From Rhypophila decipiens (taxonomy: Eukaryota > Ascomycota > Sordariomycetes > Sordariales > Naviculisporaceae): 64,000 nt of DNA. The DNA is taken from NCBI GenBank assembly GCA_033297075.1, contig MU858070.1, positions 248,001 to 312,000 of the forward strand, given 5' to 3'. Shown in pieces: positions 1 to 11,714 of the stretch. Both the position numbers and the translations under genes were made by a program. How positions within the stretch are numbered: the first letter of the stretch is position 1; each line of letters opens with the position of its first letter. The notes beneath the pieces were generated by a model. That model did no database searches. It was not told the DNA's origin and saw nothing but the letters and a program-made list of their open reading frames with translations.

Positions 1-3000
1 CATCAAGCTGCTAGTCTTGCGCGGCTCTACCTGTCGGGGTGGAGCAGACGGAGGCGGAGGAGGAGGCGGCGGCGGCGGTGCGTGCACAGTGGCAGGTACC
101 GGAGGGTATTGTTCCTGCATCGAGCTCGGCATTGGCCTTTGCATGGCCGACATTGGCCTTTCAACAATACCCGACATCTGTGGATGCCCATGCTGCATAG
201 AAGCATGTTCGCTCATCATGGGCCGCATCGGCTGTGACTGCGCCTGGACTGGCGGTGTATACGGTCTCGGGGTTGGAGCCACGGCGCGAGGAGGCTCTGG
301 TTGTCTGGCCAGGGAGATTGATTCGTTCCTCGGCACTCGCTGTTGCGGTGGCTGGTATTGCTGGAACTCCTGGTGATGTACTGGGTGCTGTTCTTGCTCC
401 TGCTTCAGACGTCCAAGACCGTGCCTGCTTTCCACAAACTTGATGGGTCCCGGGTCGCGCTGGGGTGGTGGTTGGGGCGCTTCCATCCTTGGTTCCATCC
501 TTGGTTGCCGATCCCTCGGTTCGCGTTCACGTTCCCGTTCCCGCTGCTCCGGTGCTCTCTTGGGCTGCTGGGGCGGCATGGAGATGGGTGGCTCGACTTC
601 TGACACCCAACCTGGTCGTCCAGCTTCTGTGACGGGTGGCCCGGTGACGGGAATAGCGACAGGCTTTTGCGGTATCCTGCCTGGGTGCTGTGGCTGCGAG
701 ACGGGAGGCTGTGGGATGGGCTCGCTTTCTCTGTCGAGACCATACGAGAAGGGCGTCGGATGGGCTGCCACTCGGGGGCGGATATTGGGCGACATGGTCT
801 GAGGTACACCCTGGGAGGGCACAATCGGAGGAGGCGGCGGAGACTGGCGCCGAAGCGGTTGCGGTGCTTGGTGTTGGGGTGGAGGTTGCGATGACGATGG
901 CACCAACGGAGGCGGCTGTTGTTGTTGTTGTTGTTGTTGCTGTTGCTGCTGCTGCTGCTGCTGCTGCTGAGGCATTGGTTGAGAAGGCAGCAGCGGGGGC
1001 GGCACGACTGATGGCAGAGGTCCAGGAGGACTCATGACGCTTGACGCTGGCGGAGGCGGCGCGATGCTGTGCGGAACTGGAGATGCCTGAGCAATCGGAA
1101 CCGGGAAGCGCGAGAACGGCTGGGGGGTGGATCCTCGCTCTGCCTTTGTCAATGGCCGATCTCGGTCTTCGGACTCGGCGGCTGCAAGCGTGCGATGACC
1201 ACCCGGCGCAGAGTCGTACTTCTTCCTGGGACCCGGAGCCAGAACAGGCGGTGCTGGCCGCTTCTCTCCTCTTAACGCCTTTGCATCCGCCTCCTTGGCG
1301 ATGGGCTCCCAGTCAGCATTCTTGGCCATGTCCTTTTGTCGCATATAGTAGTTTTTGACCTAGACATTTTACATGATGTATTAGCATAGCGATTCTTTTC
1401 TTTGACAATGACAAGCAACTCACCATGACTGCCGTCTTGGATCCCATGTGGCCGGCAATGCCGCTCCAGTCGGTGCCAAAGGACCTCAACAGGGCTGGGA
1501 ACTCGTTGGCCTCGGCTACGCTCCAATAACTCGATGCCTGACTGGCGCTGCGCACGCGTTCGCTGCCACTCAGTTGGCCAATGTCAAATGTTGGCACTGA
1601 GGCCTGGGGCGGGATGGGTTCTGGCCGGAGCTGGGGAGGAGCCATCATGTCAGAGATGGTCTGCTGCATGGGAGGAGGCGCTACCCTCTCTGGGCTAGTC
1701 AGGCCCTGGTGCTGGACTTGGCCCATGGGCGGTTGCATGTGTTGCATATGCATCCCTGGTGCAGGGGTCACCTCGAACTGCGGCGGTGGAGGACGCGGGC
1801 CAAGGTCGGCAGGGGTCTGGGGCGACAGCCATTCAGGGCCTTGCATAGTGCCAGTGCCAGTGGCCCTCGAGTTGGACCGAGACCTGTTGCTCTTGGCCTG
1901 GCCCAAAGGTGCTGTCGCTGCCGCTACTCCTGCGCCCGGCTGTGGAGTTGGCGCCAGGTTTTGAGGGGCCGGCTTGGGCAGCTTTGCTTCCTTGTCCGCC
2001 TTGGGCTGGCGAGCCTTGCGACCAGGCCGCTTGGGCTCCGCTTTTTCTGCGCCGCTGTCGTTGGCTGTCTTGGCCTCCCTCTCTGCCACTGTGCCCGCCC
2101 TTCTCCGGCCCGGCGTCGCAGCGGGAGTCGCTCCGTCCGAGTCGACATTCGCTGTCGTCTGCTCGAATCCCCACGTCGGAGCAGCTGCACGACGTGGCCT
2201 GCGCGACCGCTCCGCTCCGTCCCCGTTGTCCTGTTGTTCTTCCGCCTCATTTTCGGCATTTCCGAGCTCAGACACGAGAGCGCTGGATCTTTGCTTCCCA
2301 CGACCCTTCTTACGCTTCTTGGGTTGCTTCCTCAGCTTCTCTTTGAGATTGAGCTCTCGCTTCTTGGCGTAGTAGTACTGAATGCACGTGCCAAAGTCAC
2401 GATTCGGCAGATCTCTAGCGATCTTGCCCCACTGCTTAGGCGACTCCAGATATGCCTTTTCGAACTTTTCTGCCTCCTCTTCGGTGAAATTCACGTGCCA
2501 TGGCACCACTTGCCAGGCCGCCACCAGCTTCTCCATGGGCAACAGTCCCGCCGTGTCGTAAAAGAGGCCCTTCTCCTTGTCTTCCTCGGTCCAGAACATG
2601 GGCGGAATCACGGCCTCCTTGTCTGTGCGGTACTTCTCCTTTTGTGCCCTCTCCTCCCGCTCTTGCTTTTCTTGTTGCATCTTCAGCGATTCTTGGAGAG
2701 CCATGGCAAGATCAAGTTCCGTCGAGAACCTAGCTGTGCGACGAGAACCCTCTGCCTTGGACTCCTTCTCTCCTGAAGTCTTGCCGTTGGCCGAAGCGTC
2801 CTTGGGCTTCAGCGCGAAATAGTCTCGACTCTTGACGGCAGCAATGTCATCCGAGAGGGTAAACCGCAGGTAGCCCTCGTATTTCTTGCTGTACTCGTCC
2901 TTCAGTCCCTCCTGCTCGCCCACCTTGGCCGCAGTCTGGGCCTCGAGTTGACCGACAAGAAAGCTCTCGAAGCCTTCAGCTTGCTCGGCAGACTTGCGGA

Positions 3001-5620
3001 ACGCTTTGCTCTTGTACCACGGTTTGACATTGTACACTGGGAGGTCATCGGTCGGCGGCGTGGCAGAGTACTCGCGAACCAATTCCGTGCTCCCATACAC
3101 GCTGACATCGTCTTCTGTCCGGTCGTCGCTCTCCAGGTCGGCAGCCGAAGGCGTATTTGCTCCAGATATCCCTTGCTCGAGGCTCGGGAATATTGCAAGG
3201 CCATTCTCTTCAGGAGGAACATCGTTCACGGAAACGTCCATTGGCTCGGGCGCCTCCTGCGCTTCGTCCACGTCCTGCATATGGACATCTTCATCTTGCA
3301 CCCTGGGCTCTTCGACACTGGGGAGCGGCAACGATCCCAAACCTTCCGTATCAATCTCTTCCACCTTGGGTTGAAGGTCAGCCGGCTGGTTCGCGTAATC
3401 GTCCTCCTTCTCAACCGTGGGAATCGCTGACGACTCGCGCGCGGGACTCGCAGGGCGCTCCTCCACTGCTGCTATCTGTGGCGGTGGTGGTGGTGGTGGT
3501 GGTGTTGCTGGTGTTGGTTCCGTCACCTCTGGGGTAGGCTTGGGCTTTGCGCAAGGGAAGGAGAATCCATCGGGTAGTGGCCCTATCAACGTCGACAGAG
3601 TAGGACCTTCGAACATCCTGATAACAGCTTCATTCTTGGCGCCGAAATACTCCCAAGCGGCCTGCACAGGATAACCGTCCGGATCATAGCCCAGCTCCTC
3701 GAGATCCTTTTCAACTTCAGCAATCTTGTCCTGGAAGTAGGCGTCCATGTCTTCGTCGTCGTCCGATTCCGATGATTGATAGCCCGGAGACATGGCAGCC
3801 TGCCTGGCTGGCAAGCGAACCAGGCCAGCTGGAATACCATTCTTGACGACCCGTCTTCGCTTGGCCGGCCCAGCAGCATCGCTAAGTCCTGAAGGTCTCC
3901 TCCGAAGTGCTTCACTGCCTTTGGTCGCCGTTGCGGGGCTGGGATTCTGCGTCGGAGGCTGCTCGGGCTCTTTCTTTGACCGCTCAGCGTCTGCGTCTAC
4001 ATCTGCCATCTTCGTATCCTCCCCCTCGAATTCGGCTCTCGGCTCAACATCAACCGACGCCCCGGTGGATTGAGGGCTCCTCTCCGACTTGACTGCAACA
4101 TCGTTCAGCCCCCTGATGTTGAGACCTCGAGGATGCCCTTCAGAGGTGGCCGTTTGGGGCTCGGATTGCGCATCGGGGCTGCGCGGTCGTCTTTCCGGCT
4201 CGGGGTGCTGATCTGAATGGGAGGATTCGGGGCGGTAATTGCTAAATGGCCGGGGTTGCTGCGACACAAAACTTTGGGATCGACCGAGTTTAGGAGAGTC
4301 TGGCACTTTCTTACCTGCCAACGTCGGGTTGATCCATTGCTTGCTCGTTCGATGGGGCTGTTTCTGTTGTTGCGCGCGTGGTCCCACCGGTATGGGAGGG
4401 CTGCCATCGGGCAGGGACGGCTTCAATGGAGGTGCCGCGTGTGGAGGTCGATCACCCCCGATGCTGTGACCGGCAGATACCGGTCTCTCCTCGGTGAGCG
4501 CTCTAGGTCCGGTTGGAGGAGCTTTCCCAGTTAATGACTGAATATCGGCACCAGATGGCTGCCTACTGGGCACAGATCCAAAAGCCGGTGCTGAAGGCGC
4601 AAGCGGGGGCGGCGAAACATCCTTGGCGGATGGCGGTGGTTCGTGAGATACTCTATCAAATTTCCGCGGCATGAGATCACGCTCCGGTCTGTCTCTTGGT
4701 TCGCGATCGTCTCGTGCATCACGGGCCGAGTCGTTGTATCTGAGATCCCTGCGATCACGTTCATCGGGGTCCCTTCCCCACCGTCCCTCTTGAGAGCGGC
4801 TTCGTTGGCCGCCGTACCGGTGATTGGGGTCGTCAAAGAAAGGTCTGCCACGGCCTCCCCGGTCCCAGTCGCCTCGTCCTCTGCCACGTCCACCTCTGGG
4901 GAAGCCACCTCCCCGGAATGACTGGGGACCAAAGGGAGGATCCGAGTTTGACGAACCGGCCGACAGAGGACCGTCTCGTGATCCTCTTCTTGCGCGCTCC
5001 GCGTCAACATTGAGCGGAACGTCTCTCGTGTCTCGAAAATCGCGCCCTGGAGGCGACCGACCTCGTCCTTGTGGAGGAGACAGTCTGCGGCCTCGCGGGG
5101 CGAATCCATCACGATCACGGTCGCGCCAGTCTCGCTCTCGCTCTCGAGATCGTTCGTCCCTGAAGTGAGGCCTGTCCCGGTAATCCGATTCGCGGTCTCG
5201 TCCGCGGTCTCTACTGTCGTCCCGCCATGGTCGTCCCCGACCGCCACCGCCGCGTCCTCTACCTCGAAGATCTCCCGCGAATCCGCCGCCACGTGGGCCG
5301 CTGGGCGGATCCAGAAGCGCTTTAGGCCCTCGGGGTGGTTCTCGTCCTGTGAGTGGATCCCGGAACGCGTCTCGATTGGACTGAAACGCGGCGTTGTTGG
5401 CTCGCGTCTCGACAGACTGTCGTCGGCGGTCACCGTCCCCGTACTGCGAGCCACGGTCACCCCGATCTCTGTAGGGCGAAGGCGAGCGGGAACGACGGTC
5501 GCCGTCGTACCCTCTGCCCGTATACCTCGACCTATAATGATCACCATAGCGGTAAGCAAGGCTGTCCGGAGGAGGTCGAGGATAATATCTCGGACGGCCA
5601 TTGTAGTGCATTCCATGCAT
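1..5620 (-). CDS. Snt1/NCoR-like SANT-domain co-repressor subunit (3' end off window)
   Basis: Exon 1 is 1424..5620 (1399 codons) and exon 2 starts at 1359 and stays open to the window edge (453 codons), so at least 1852 residues are present and the C-terminus is missing. The 64-nt intron (1360..1423) is canonical and phase 0, and it splits the second SANT domain; the joined reading gives the NCoR-type segment TAVMVKNYYMRQK. SANT-1 lies at about residues 1040-1090 (NFTEEEAEKFEKAY...WGKIARDLP) and SANT-2 at about 1368-1412. Residues 1-330 are rich in R, G, D and S with RGG/RS-like runs. Exon 2 has an 18-residue polyQ tract (plus 916..969) and many proline runs. Paired SANT domains of this kind are known from Snt1 of the Set3 histone deacetylase complex and from metazoan NCoR/SMRT, so a nuclear co-repressor role is inferred. 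The start is the first ATG in frame. Confidence 0.85.
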
Positions 5621-5651
5621 TCGTCTAATAACCTTTGGGCAACATAGGGGT

Positions 5652-5732
5652 CCTGAGGACAGAAAAAGGTCGAAAAAGAGAAAAGAGAAAGAGAAGGAAA
5701 AAGAGAGGAAAGGTGAATTTCAAGCTGCTTAC
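5652..5732 (-). other. Probable 5'-UTR intron of the SANT gene
   Basis: On the minus strand a GTAAGC donor (first base 5732) and a pyrimidine-rich tract ending CTCAG (acceptor at 5652-5653) lie just upstream of the ATG at 5620. The 81-nt length fits the introns of neighbouring genes. It may instead join an upstream coding exon; no strong candidate was seen. Confidence 0.45.
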
Positions 5733-7765
5733 ATTGCAAAGAGGGCCTCAGCCCTCTGGTTCCTCTATGTAGCCACCACTGTCGGCAAAGGCATATCAAG
5801 GTTTAGAAAGTGGGCCAGTGCCAGTGCAGCACAGATCTCAGCCGGGAGCTGACGATGCGTACGGAGGAGTCGAAGACGTCGTCGCGATGAACCTTGTTTG
5901 GGTGTTCTGGGTCTGTGGCGGATTTGAGTTCTCGACGTTGCTAGACCCTGACTGGCGCCCTCCAATGCTAATCTCTGATGACTCTGCAGTTATCTGTCTG
6001 GTGGCGCTCAATGGGCGTGAGATTGGACAGTCCCGTATCGTCGATTTGAGTTTCGCCTGCTGCGAAGGCGAAAGGTATTGTTTGGCGTGGTTCACCTTGA
6101 CGCCCACGGAAATTTAGAATTTGGAGATTTCAATGTGTCGCTGTCGGGTGTGCAGTGCAGCGCAGCGGGTGCAGTGGTCGCCTAGTGGACTGGTGGTCCC
6201 GGTCGGTCAGTGGCCAGTGGCAGAAAAACCCAAAGTGCCGGGAATGCCCCCCATAAAACTCAAAGTCGCGCTCAAGCTCGGCGTGTTCGCTACTCGTGGC
6301 TGAAAAAGGCGCTGAAATGCTGCAAAAATCTACAGATGACAATGCACCGCCTCCGAATTCGATGCAATGAACGTGGGCGCGCGTTTGCAGACACGGTGGT
6401 TTCAATCAAGGGCGGTTTTGGTCTTGTTGTTGTTTTGGGATGGAAATTGAAGGGACTTGGTTATGGAAAGGATGGAAAAAGAGGGCTGAAGATTGGGCGG
6501 ACCAAAGAAAGTGGATCTCGAATTCGATGTTCCCATCCATGTCCTTTCACTGCTTTCAGGCCTGCAACATTCAACACTGCAACAGGCCAGTCGGGCCCTC
6601 GCTTCAACTTGTCCGTTCCCCAAAAGCCAAGTGCAGGATCCCACCCCGTTGCACCCTGCTGCAACCTCAACTGATTTTTGGGGTGAGTGTTTTACGAAAC
6701 ACAGCGCGGTACGTACCATTTTGTGCATTTGCGAGATGTGCTTCTCCTTTCTAGGCTGCGGAAATGTCGAAATTTCCCAACTGCGGCCACTGTGGTCCAC
6801 TGGTTTGCTTTTCCACTCCCGCACTTGACTCCTGGGCCGTCCGCCCGCCGTGCGTGGCACTGGCGCTTGCCACCAAAACTCGACATGGTTGGTGACATGG
6901 GTGGGGATTTTGTGAGGGTGTGGAGTCATGTGGAACAGAAACTGAACAACGGCGATTTGCGCTAGTCCTGTTTCGCTTCCCGTCTTGGATGGTTTCCGGG
7001 AGACATGGTCTGTGCTTTTGGCTTCAAGTTCAAGCCCGAGTCCCACCGCCAATTGGATGTTCGGTTAAAAGCCTAGAAGAACAATCTTGGATGTTTCGTG
7101 CAACCATCATCCGCCTGGTCAATCTCGAAATCCGACCTAAAACGGAAGCGGTGGCTGCAAGTACAGGTACAAAGGCCCAGGCAGGCATCCAATGCACAAG
7201 AATCAGACAAACAGATTGTCTCTCGTTTTTGTTCACGGCAGTCCCTGTGTTTTCACGAGAAGATCCAAACCCACCATCGTATGTTGATCAACTCCATCTC
7301 GTCCGATTAGGGCTCAGATTGAGTTGAGAGATGGAAAAAATCATCGAGTCATTCTGAAAATCCGGATTGAAGGCTGCGCCGAGGGACCCATTGAAAAATT
7401 GGATGCGTGCACTCCACCGAAATGGCAAAAAGGTGCAGGGAAAAACCTTCAATTATGGACCAATCATGTGCGAGAGCATTGTGAACCCTCAAGACCCCGT
7501 CAATCCAAAACATCTGCCTTTCGGGATGGGCGTCGAAATCCATGCTTGCAAAGCGTAACGAAGGCCAAAAATCCTCCGAGGTTCAAATCCAACATTCGAG
7601 CATTGCCAGATTATTCCTTGTTGTGGTTTCCGGAAATTTACTCACGTCCCGAATTCCAGTTTCCTGCGAATCGATCACTTCCGGAACCGCAGGCTTGGGT
7701 ACTTTGCAGAGATAAGCCGCTGGGCCGCATCGAACAAGGGCCTCCAAATAACACCACCAACCAAG
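5733..7765. other. Long intergenic region between divergent genes
   Basis: This 2-kb stretch separates the start of the SANT gene (minus) from deoxyhypusine synthase (plus), so it should hold both promoters and leaders. The open frames in it are short, overlap on both strands and have no recognisable domain or splice-consistent extension. I see no RNA gene or repeat. Confidence 0.5.
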
Positions 7766-8967
7766 ATGGCTTCAAATCAGATCCCGAGCTCTGTGGCAGA
7801 TGCAGTCCTGGTCAAGTCGGTCGAGATGCCCCAGGGCTCTCAAAAGGTCGAAGAGCTCGACTTTAACGACTTCAGGGGGCGACCCATCACGGCAGAGGAC
7901 CTTTTGAATGGGATGAAGCACATGGGATTCCAAGCGTCATCGATAGGCGAGGCTGTCAGGATCATTAATGAAATGGTTAGAAACATCAAATTGCAATGAT
8001 TGAATATGTGCGGCTGGCGAAACGAAAAGACAAGGTAAACCAACTAACATCTCCCAGCGGGCGTGGAGTGACCCAGAAACAGGAGACAAGACGACTATTT
8101 TCCTGGGCTACACATCAAATCTGATATCCTCAGGCCTACGGGGCGTCTTCCGCTACCTAGTCGAGCACAGACATGTCTCGGCGATAGTGACCACAGCGGG
8201 CGGTATCGAGGAGGACTTTATCAAGTGCCTAGGCGACACCTACATGTCGTCCTTCAGCGCAGTCGGCGCCGAGCTGCGAGCCAAGGGCCTCAACAGGATA
8301 GGCAACCTAGTAGTGCCCAACGACAACTACTGCAAGTTTGAGGACTGGGTGGTGCCCATCCTCGACAAGATGCTCGAGGAGCAAGAAGCCAGCAAGGGCA
8401 GCGATGATGAGATCAACTGGACCCCGTCCAAGGTCATCCACCGCCTGGGCAAAGAGATCAACGACGAGCGGTCCGTCTACTACTGGGCCTACAAGAACGA
8501 CATTCCCGTGTTTTGTCCGGCTCTGACCGACGGAAGTTTGGGAGACATGCTCTACTTTCACACGTTCAAGGCGTCGCCGAGGCAGCTCAAGATTGACATT
8601 GTCGAGGACATTCGGCGGATCAACACGATTGCGGTGCGGGCTAAGCGGGCGGGCATGATCATCCTGGGAGGCGGCGTTGTTAAGCACCACATTGCGAATG
8701 CATGCCTGATGAGGAATGGAGCCGAATCGGCCGTGTACATCAACACGGCACAAGAGTTTGATGGCAGTGACGCTGGCGCAAGACCAGACGAGGCCGTCTC
8801 GTGGGGAAAGATCAAGATAGGGGCGGATGCTGTCAAGGTAGGTTTATCCATCCTTTCTCGAGCAATACATCAGAGACTGACAAAACTGATCTTAGGTCTA
8901 CATGGAAGCTACTGCTTGTTTTCCGTTAATAGTGGCAAACACGTTTGCAAAAGAAACCTCAGCATGA
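7766..8967 (+). CDS. Deoxyhypusine synthase
   Basis: Three exons, 7766..7975, 8058..8837 and 8896..8967, all joined in phase 0, encode 353 aa, close to the usual length of about 360-370. Deoxyhypusine synthase moves the aminobutyl group of spermidine to one lysine of eIF5A in the cytosol, the first step of hypusine formation. Recognised stretches are the N-terminal [10 protein letters not shown] segment, [15 protein letters not shown], the [19 protein letters not shown] active-site region, and SWGKIKI, whose lysine matches the catalytic Lys329 of the human enzyme. The short last exon supplies the family ending [18 protein letters not shown]. The gene converges with HMG-CoA lyase; the two stop codons are about 100 bp apart. 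Confidence 0.96.
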
Positions 8968-9069
8968 GTACCTAGCAAACAAATACAAGCAAGATTCAAG
9001 CTGACAATAATCCTATTCCGTGAGAACAACTGACCTGCGTTTGACAGGTACTCAACATACTCACCTTAG

Positions 9070-10305
9070 CTAAACCCCCATCCTCGACCTAGCCCCAATG
9101 ACAGCCTTCCCAACCGCACTCTCATTGACCTTGCCAATCTCGCCCGTAATCCAATTCCCCACGTCAGCAACAGCATCCAAATCCACCCCCGTCTTCATCC
9201 CAAGACTCTCCAAGAAATAAACCATATTCTCCGTCGACACATTTCCCGTCGCCCCAGGACTATAAGGACACCCGCCCAGCCCACCAACACTACAATCAAA
9301 CGTCCTTATCCCAGCTTCCAACGCAACCAGCGTATTAACCAGCGCCTGTCCATACGTATCATGAAAATGCATCGCCACATCCTCGCTCCTCAACCCGGCA
9401 CTCCACAAACAATCCAGCAATTCTTTGGTTTTCGGCGCAGTCCCCATTCCCGTCGTGTCGCCGAGGGCAATCTCATCAGCGCCCATTTCCAACAATGTCG
9501 TAGCGATTTCCGCTACCTTGTGCGGGGAGACGTCGTACCCCTCGAACGGACACCCCAGTACAACAGAGATATACGCCCTCACGCGCAAGGGGATTGTGTC
9601 GGGAAGGAAAGCCTTGGCTGCTGCGATTACCGGGCGGAAATTCTCGAGGGATGTGGCGATGGAGCAGTTTAGGTTTTTTTGGGAAAAGGATTCTGTCGCG
9701 GAGGCGAATACGGCTATTTCTAGGGATGGGACTTTTGGTTCGGGGGTTTGGGAGGAAGAGGCAGCAGCATGTTGGGATAGGATTTCTGTTGCTGCGTCGA
9801 GACCTTTGATGTTGGGGGTTAGGAAGGAGTATGTTATTGGGACTGGGGAGGGGATTTCGTTGTTGAGGATGTGGGATAGGATTTCGGACGAGTTGTTCAT
9901 CTATTGTATTGTCAAGGATTATAGGTTAGTTGACTTGCGGGAAATGGGATGTTGAATGTGATTGAAACTCACCTGCGGGACCCATTTCGGCGAGACAAAC
10001 GACCCCGCCTCGATGCTCGTCAGGCCTGTCTTCGCAAGCCGCTCAATCAGATCAATCTTGGTAGCCAGCGGTATCGTGGTCTTTTCATTCTGCAGTCCGT
10101 CTCTCGGCCCGACCTCGACGATCTTGACGCGATTATCGAACTCGCGCTGTGGCTGTTGCGAAGTCTCGGTAGAGGGGCGATCTTTTGCCGTCGCGAACCC
10201 TCGTCTCGTCCATAACGTCGGCGTCGGCACATTGCGAACCTGCTGTCGGCAGCAGCGTGTCAGTGTAATCGGGATCCGACGGGAAATAAGCGCTGCTCTC
10301 GCCAT
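9070..10305 (-). CDS. Hydroxymethylglutaryl-CoA lyase
   Basis: Exon 1 is 9973..10305 and exon 2 is 9070..9900. The intron (9901..9972) is phase 0 and gives [12 protein letters not shown], which matches the family at that point. The product is 387 aa. HMG-CoA lyase cleaves HMG-CoA to acetoacetate and acetyl-CoA in leucine breakdown. Visible signatures are [12 protein letters not shown] (catalytic Arg/Asp), [21 protein letters not shown] (metal-binding histidines) and [18 protein letters not shown] with the signature cysteine. The first 50 residues are rich in Arg, Ser and Thr with hardly any acidic residues, as expected for a mitochondrial presequence. There is no peroxisomal C-terminal signal; the protein ends RSRMGV. 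Confidence 0.95.
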
Positions 10306-10858
10306 CTTGAATATATGAATGTCGGTAGTCGACTGGTACTATTTAACCCAAGGGAGAGTGAAGGTTGGAAAGTCGAGGTTGGTGCTAATGAGGGGAGCTG
10401 CTGCACGGGCGATTGATCGTCAAGTGACGTCGCATAGCGTCGGGATTGGCTTCACACGCTTGTCCGCCCGTCAAACCGCTCCCGTTGCGTGGTGCCATGT
10501 GACCAGGGGCGGAAACTTTGGACAACGCATCGCACGATTTTAGGACAGTTTGATGGACTAAAAATGGATTTGAGATTTTGTACACGTAGCAGAGGCCACT
10601 GAGCCATGGAGCAAGACTACGGCGACGATACGGCGACGACAAGGTCTGATGAATGGCAGCACTGGAGAGCTTGACGGTGAGCACACGCGTATGTACAGCA
10701 CAGCACTGGAAAAACGACAGACCACTCTCTCAAATGCAGCAATACTCCGTAGCGTGACAGCATCAAACAATTCATTCCTGCAAAACCACAGTAACACAAC
10801 AGCAAAGGCAATGGGGAGATTTCTTCTCCATGTCATGACAAAAGCCACGATCACAGCG

Positions 10859-10868
10859 AAAAAAAAAA
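10859..10868 (-). terminator. RNA polymerase III T-run at the end of U6
   Basis: Ten consecutive T on the minus strand directly follow the U6 3' sequence GCTAAACCA. A T-run is the normal pol III stop and gives U6 its oligo-U tail. Confidence 0.85.
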
Positions 10869-10966
10869 TGGTTTAGCGTCTCTTTGAGTAGCGTGTCATC
10901 CTTAGTGCAGGGGCCATGCTAATCTTCTCTGTATCGTTTCAAATTGACCAATTGCCCGAAGGCGAA
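10865..10966 (-). ncRNA. U6 spliceosomal snRNA
   Basis: The minus strand carries the U6 core: GAAACGATACAGAGAAGATT, then AGCATGGCCCCTGCAC and AAGGATGACACGC. The first contains the ACAGAG box that pairs with the 5' splice site. The second and third are the AGC triad/U4-pairing region and the internal stem-loop region. The 5' part reads CTTCGGGCAATTGGTCAATTTG, as in fungal U6, and the RNA ends in a run of T. Ends are placed to within a few bases. The nearest TATA-like element (TATTTAAG on the minus strand, near 11020) is about 50 bp upstream, farther than the roughly 30 bp seen in yeasts. Confidence 0.93.
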
Positions 10967-11714
10967 GAAAAGAAGAGGAAAAGAAAAAGGGTGCAAGAAG
11001 TTGGGGAGGGAGACCCTCTTAAATAGGTGAGGGGAATGGACCGTGCACACTGCTCGGAAGTGGGTCCGGAAAATTGTTTGTGACTCACCCTGCTGGACAG
11101 CACTAAAACAAACTGACACTTGGTGCCAGCTGCCAAGCTGCCAGAAAAGTTGACGGAGAGCGACCAAGAAGCTTCAGAGGCAGGCAACAGTGCGATTGCC
11201 TTTCCAGACCAGCAGAACAATAAAGCTAGCAAACAGTTTGTCCTTCTCATCAACCCGACACAGTCAAAAGACGTGAATGGAGGCAATTTTAATCAGGGAC
11301 TCCGTCACCAGTGGCAGAGTTGAGTATCCACTTTTGAGGCGCCCGAATCGGCAACAGACCTCGACATCAGGACAGATGGCTGGCGATACCTGCCTACCAT
11401 GCTCCAAGACCATCACCAGAAAAAATATGCACGATATGCCTCTACAAAAAAAGAATCCATCTCCCAGTCCAACTTCCCTCATCGCTTTTATTATCGATCT
11501 ATTACATCCAGAATGCGACCCGAGGCAGAGGACCAATCCACCATACCAAAGCTGACTGCCGGTGAACGACTGGAGAAGCCTATTCTAAAGAATCTAAAGA
11601 CCAACCTTACAACGACAAGCCCGAGTCTCGGTAGTGTTCGTTCTCTGGTTGCCTTCCTGCAAGCAACGACTCCTTGTCCAAGACCTAAATGTGGGACATT
11701 GTACTGTCTGTCTG
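10967..11714. other. Intergenic region upstream of U6
   Basis: This stretch lies between the 5' end of U6 and the 3' end of the Cys/His-module gene, both on the minus strand. It should contain the U6 promoter. The short open frames here have no recognisable features. Confidence 0.4.

Noticed and set aside
4531..5799. 422-codon minus-strand frame overlapping the 5' part of the SANT gene
   Set aside because: Alternative frame of an Arg/Gly/Asp-rich coding region; no domain, and the overlapping frame carries both SANT domains.
7575..7595. GGTTCAAATCC, similar to a tRNA B box
   Set aside because: No A box at the right distance and no acceptor-stem pairing around it.
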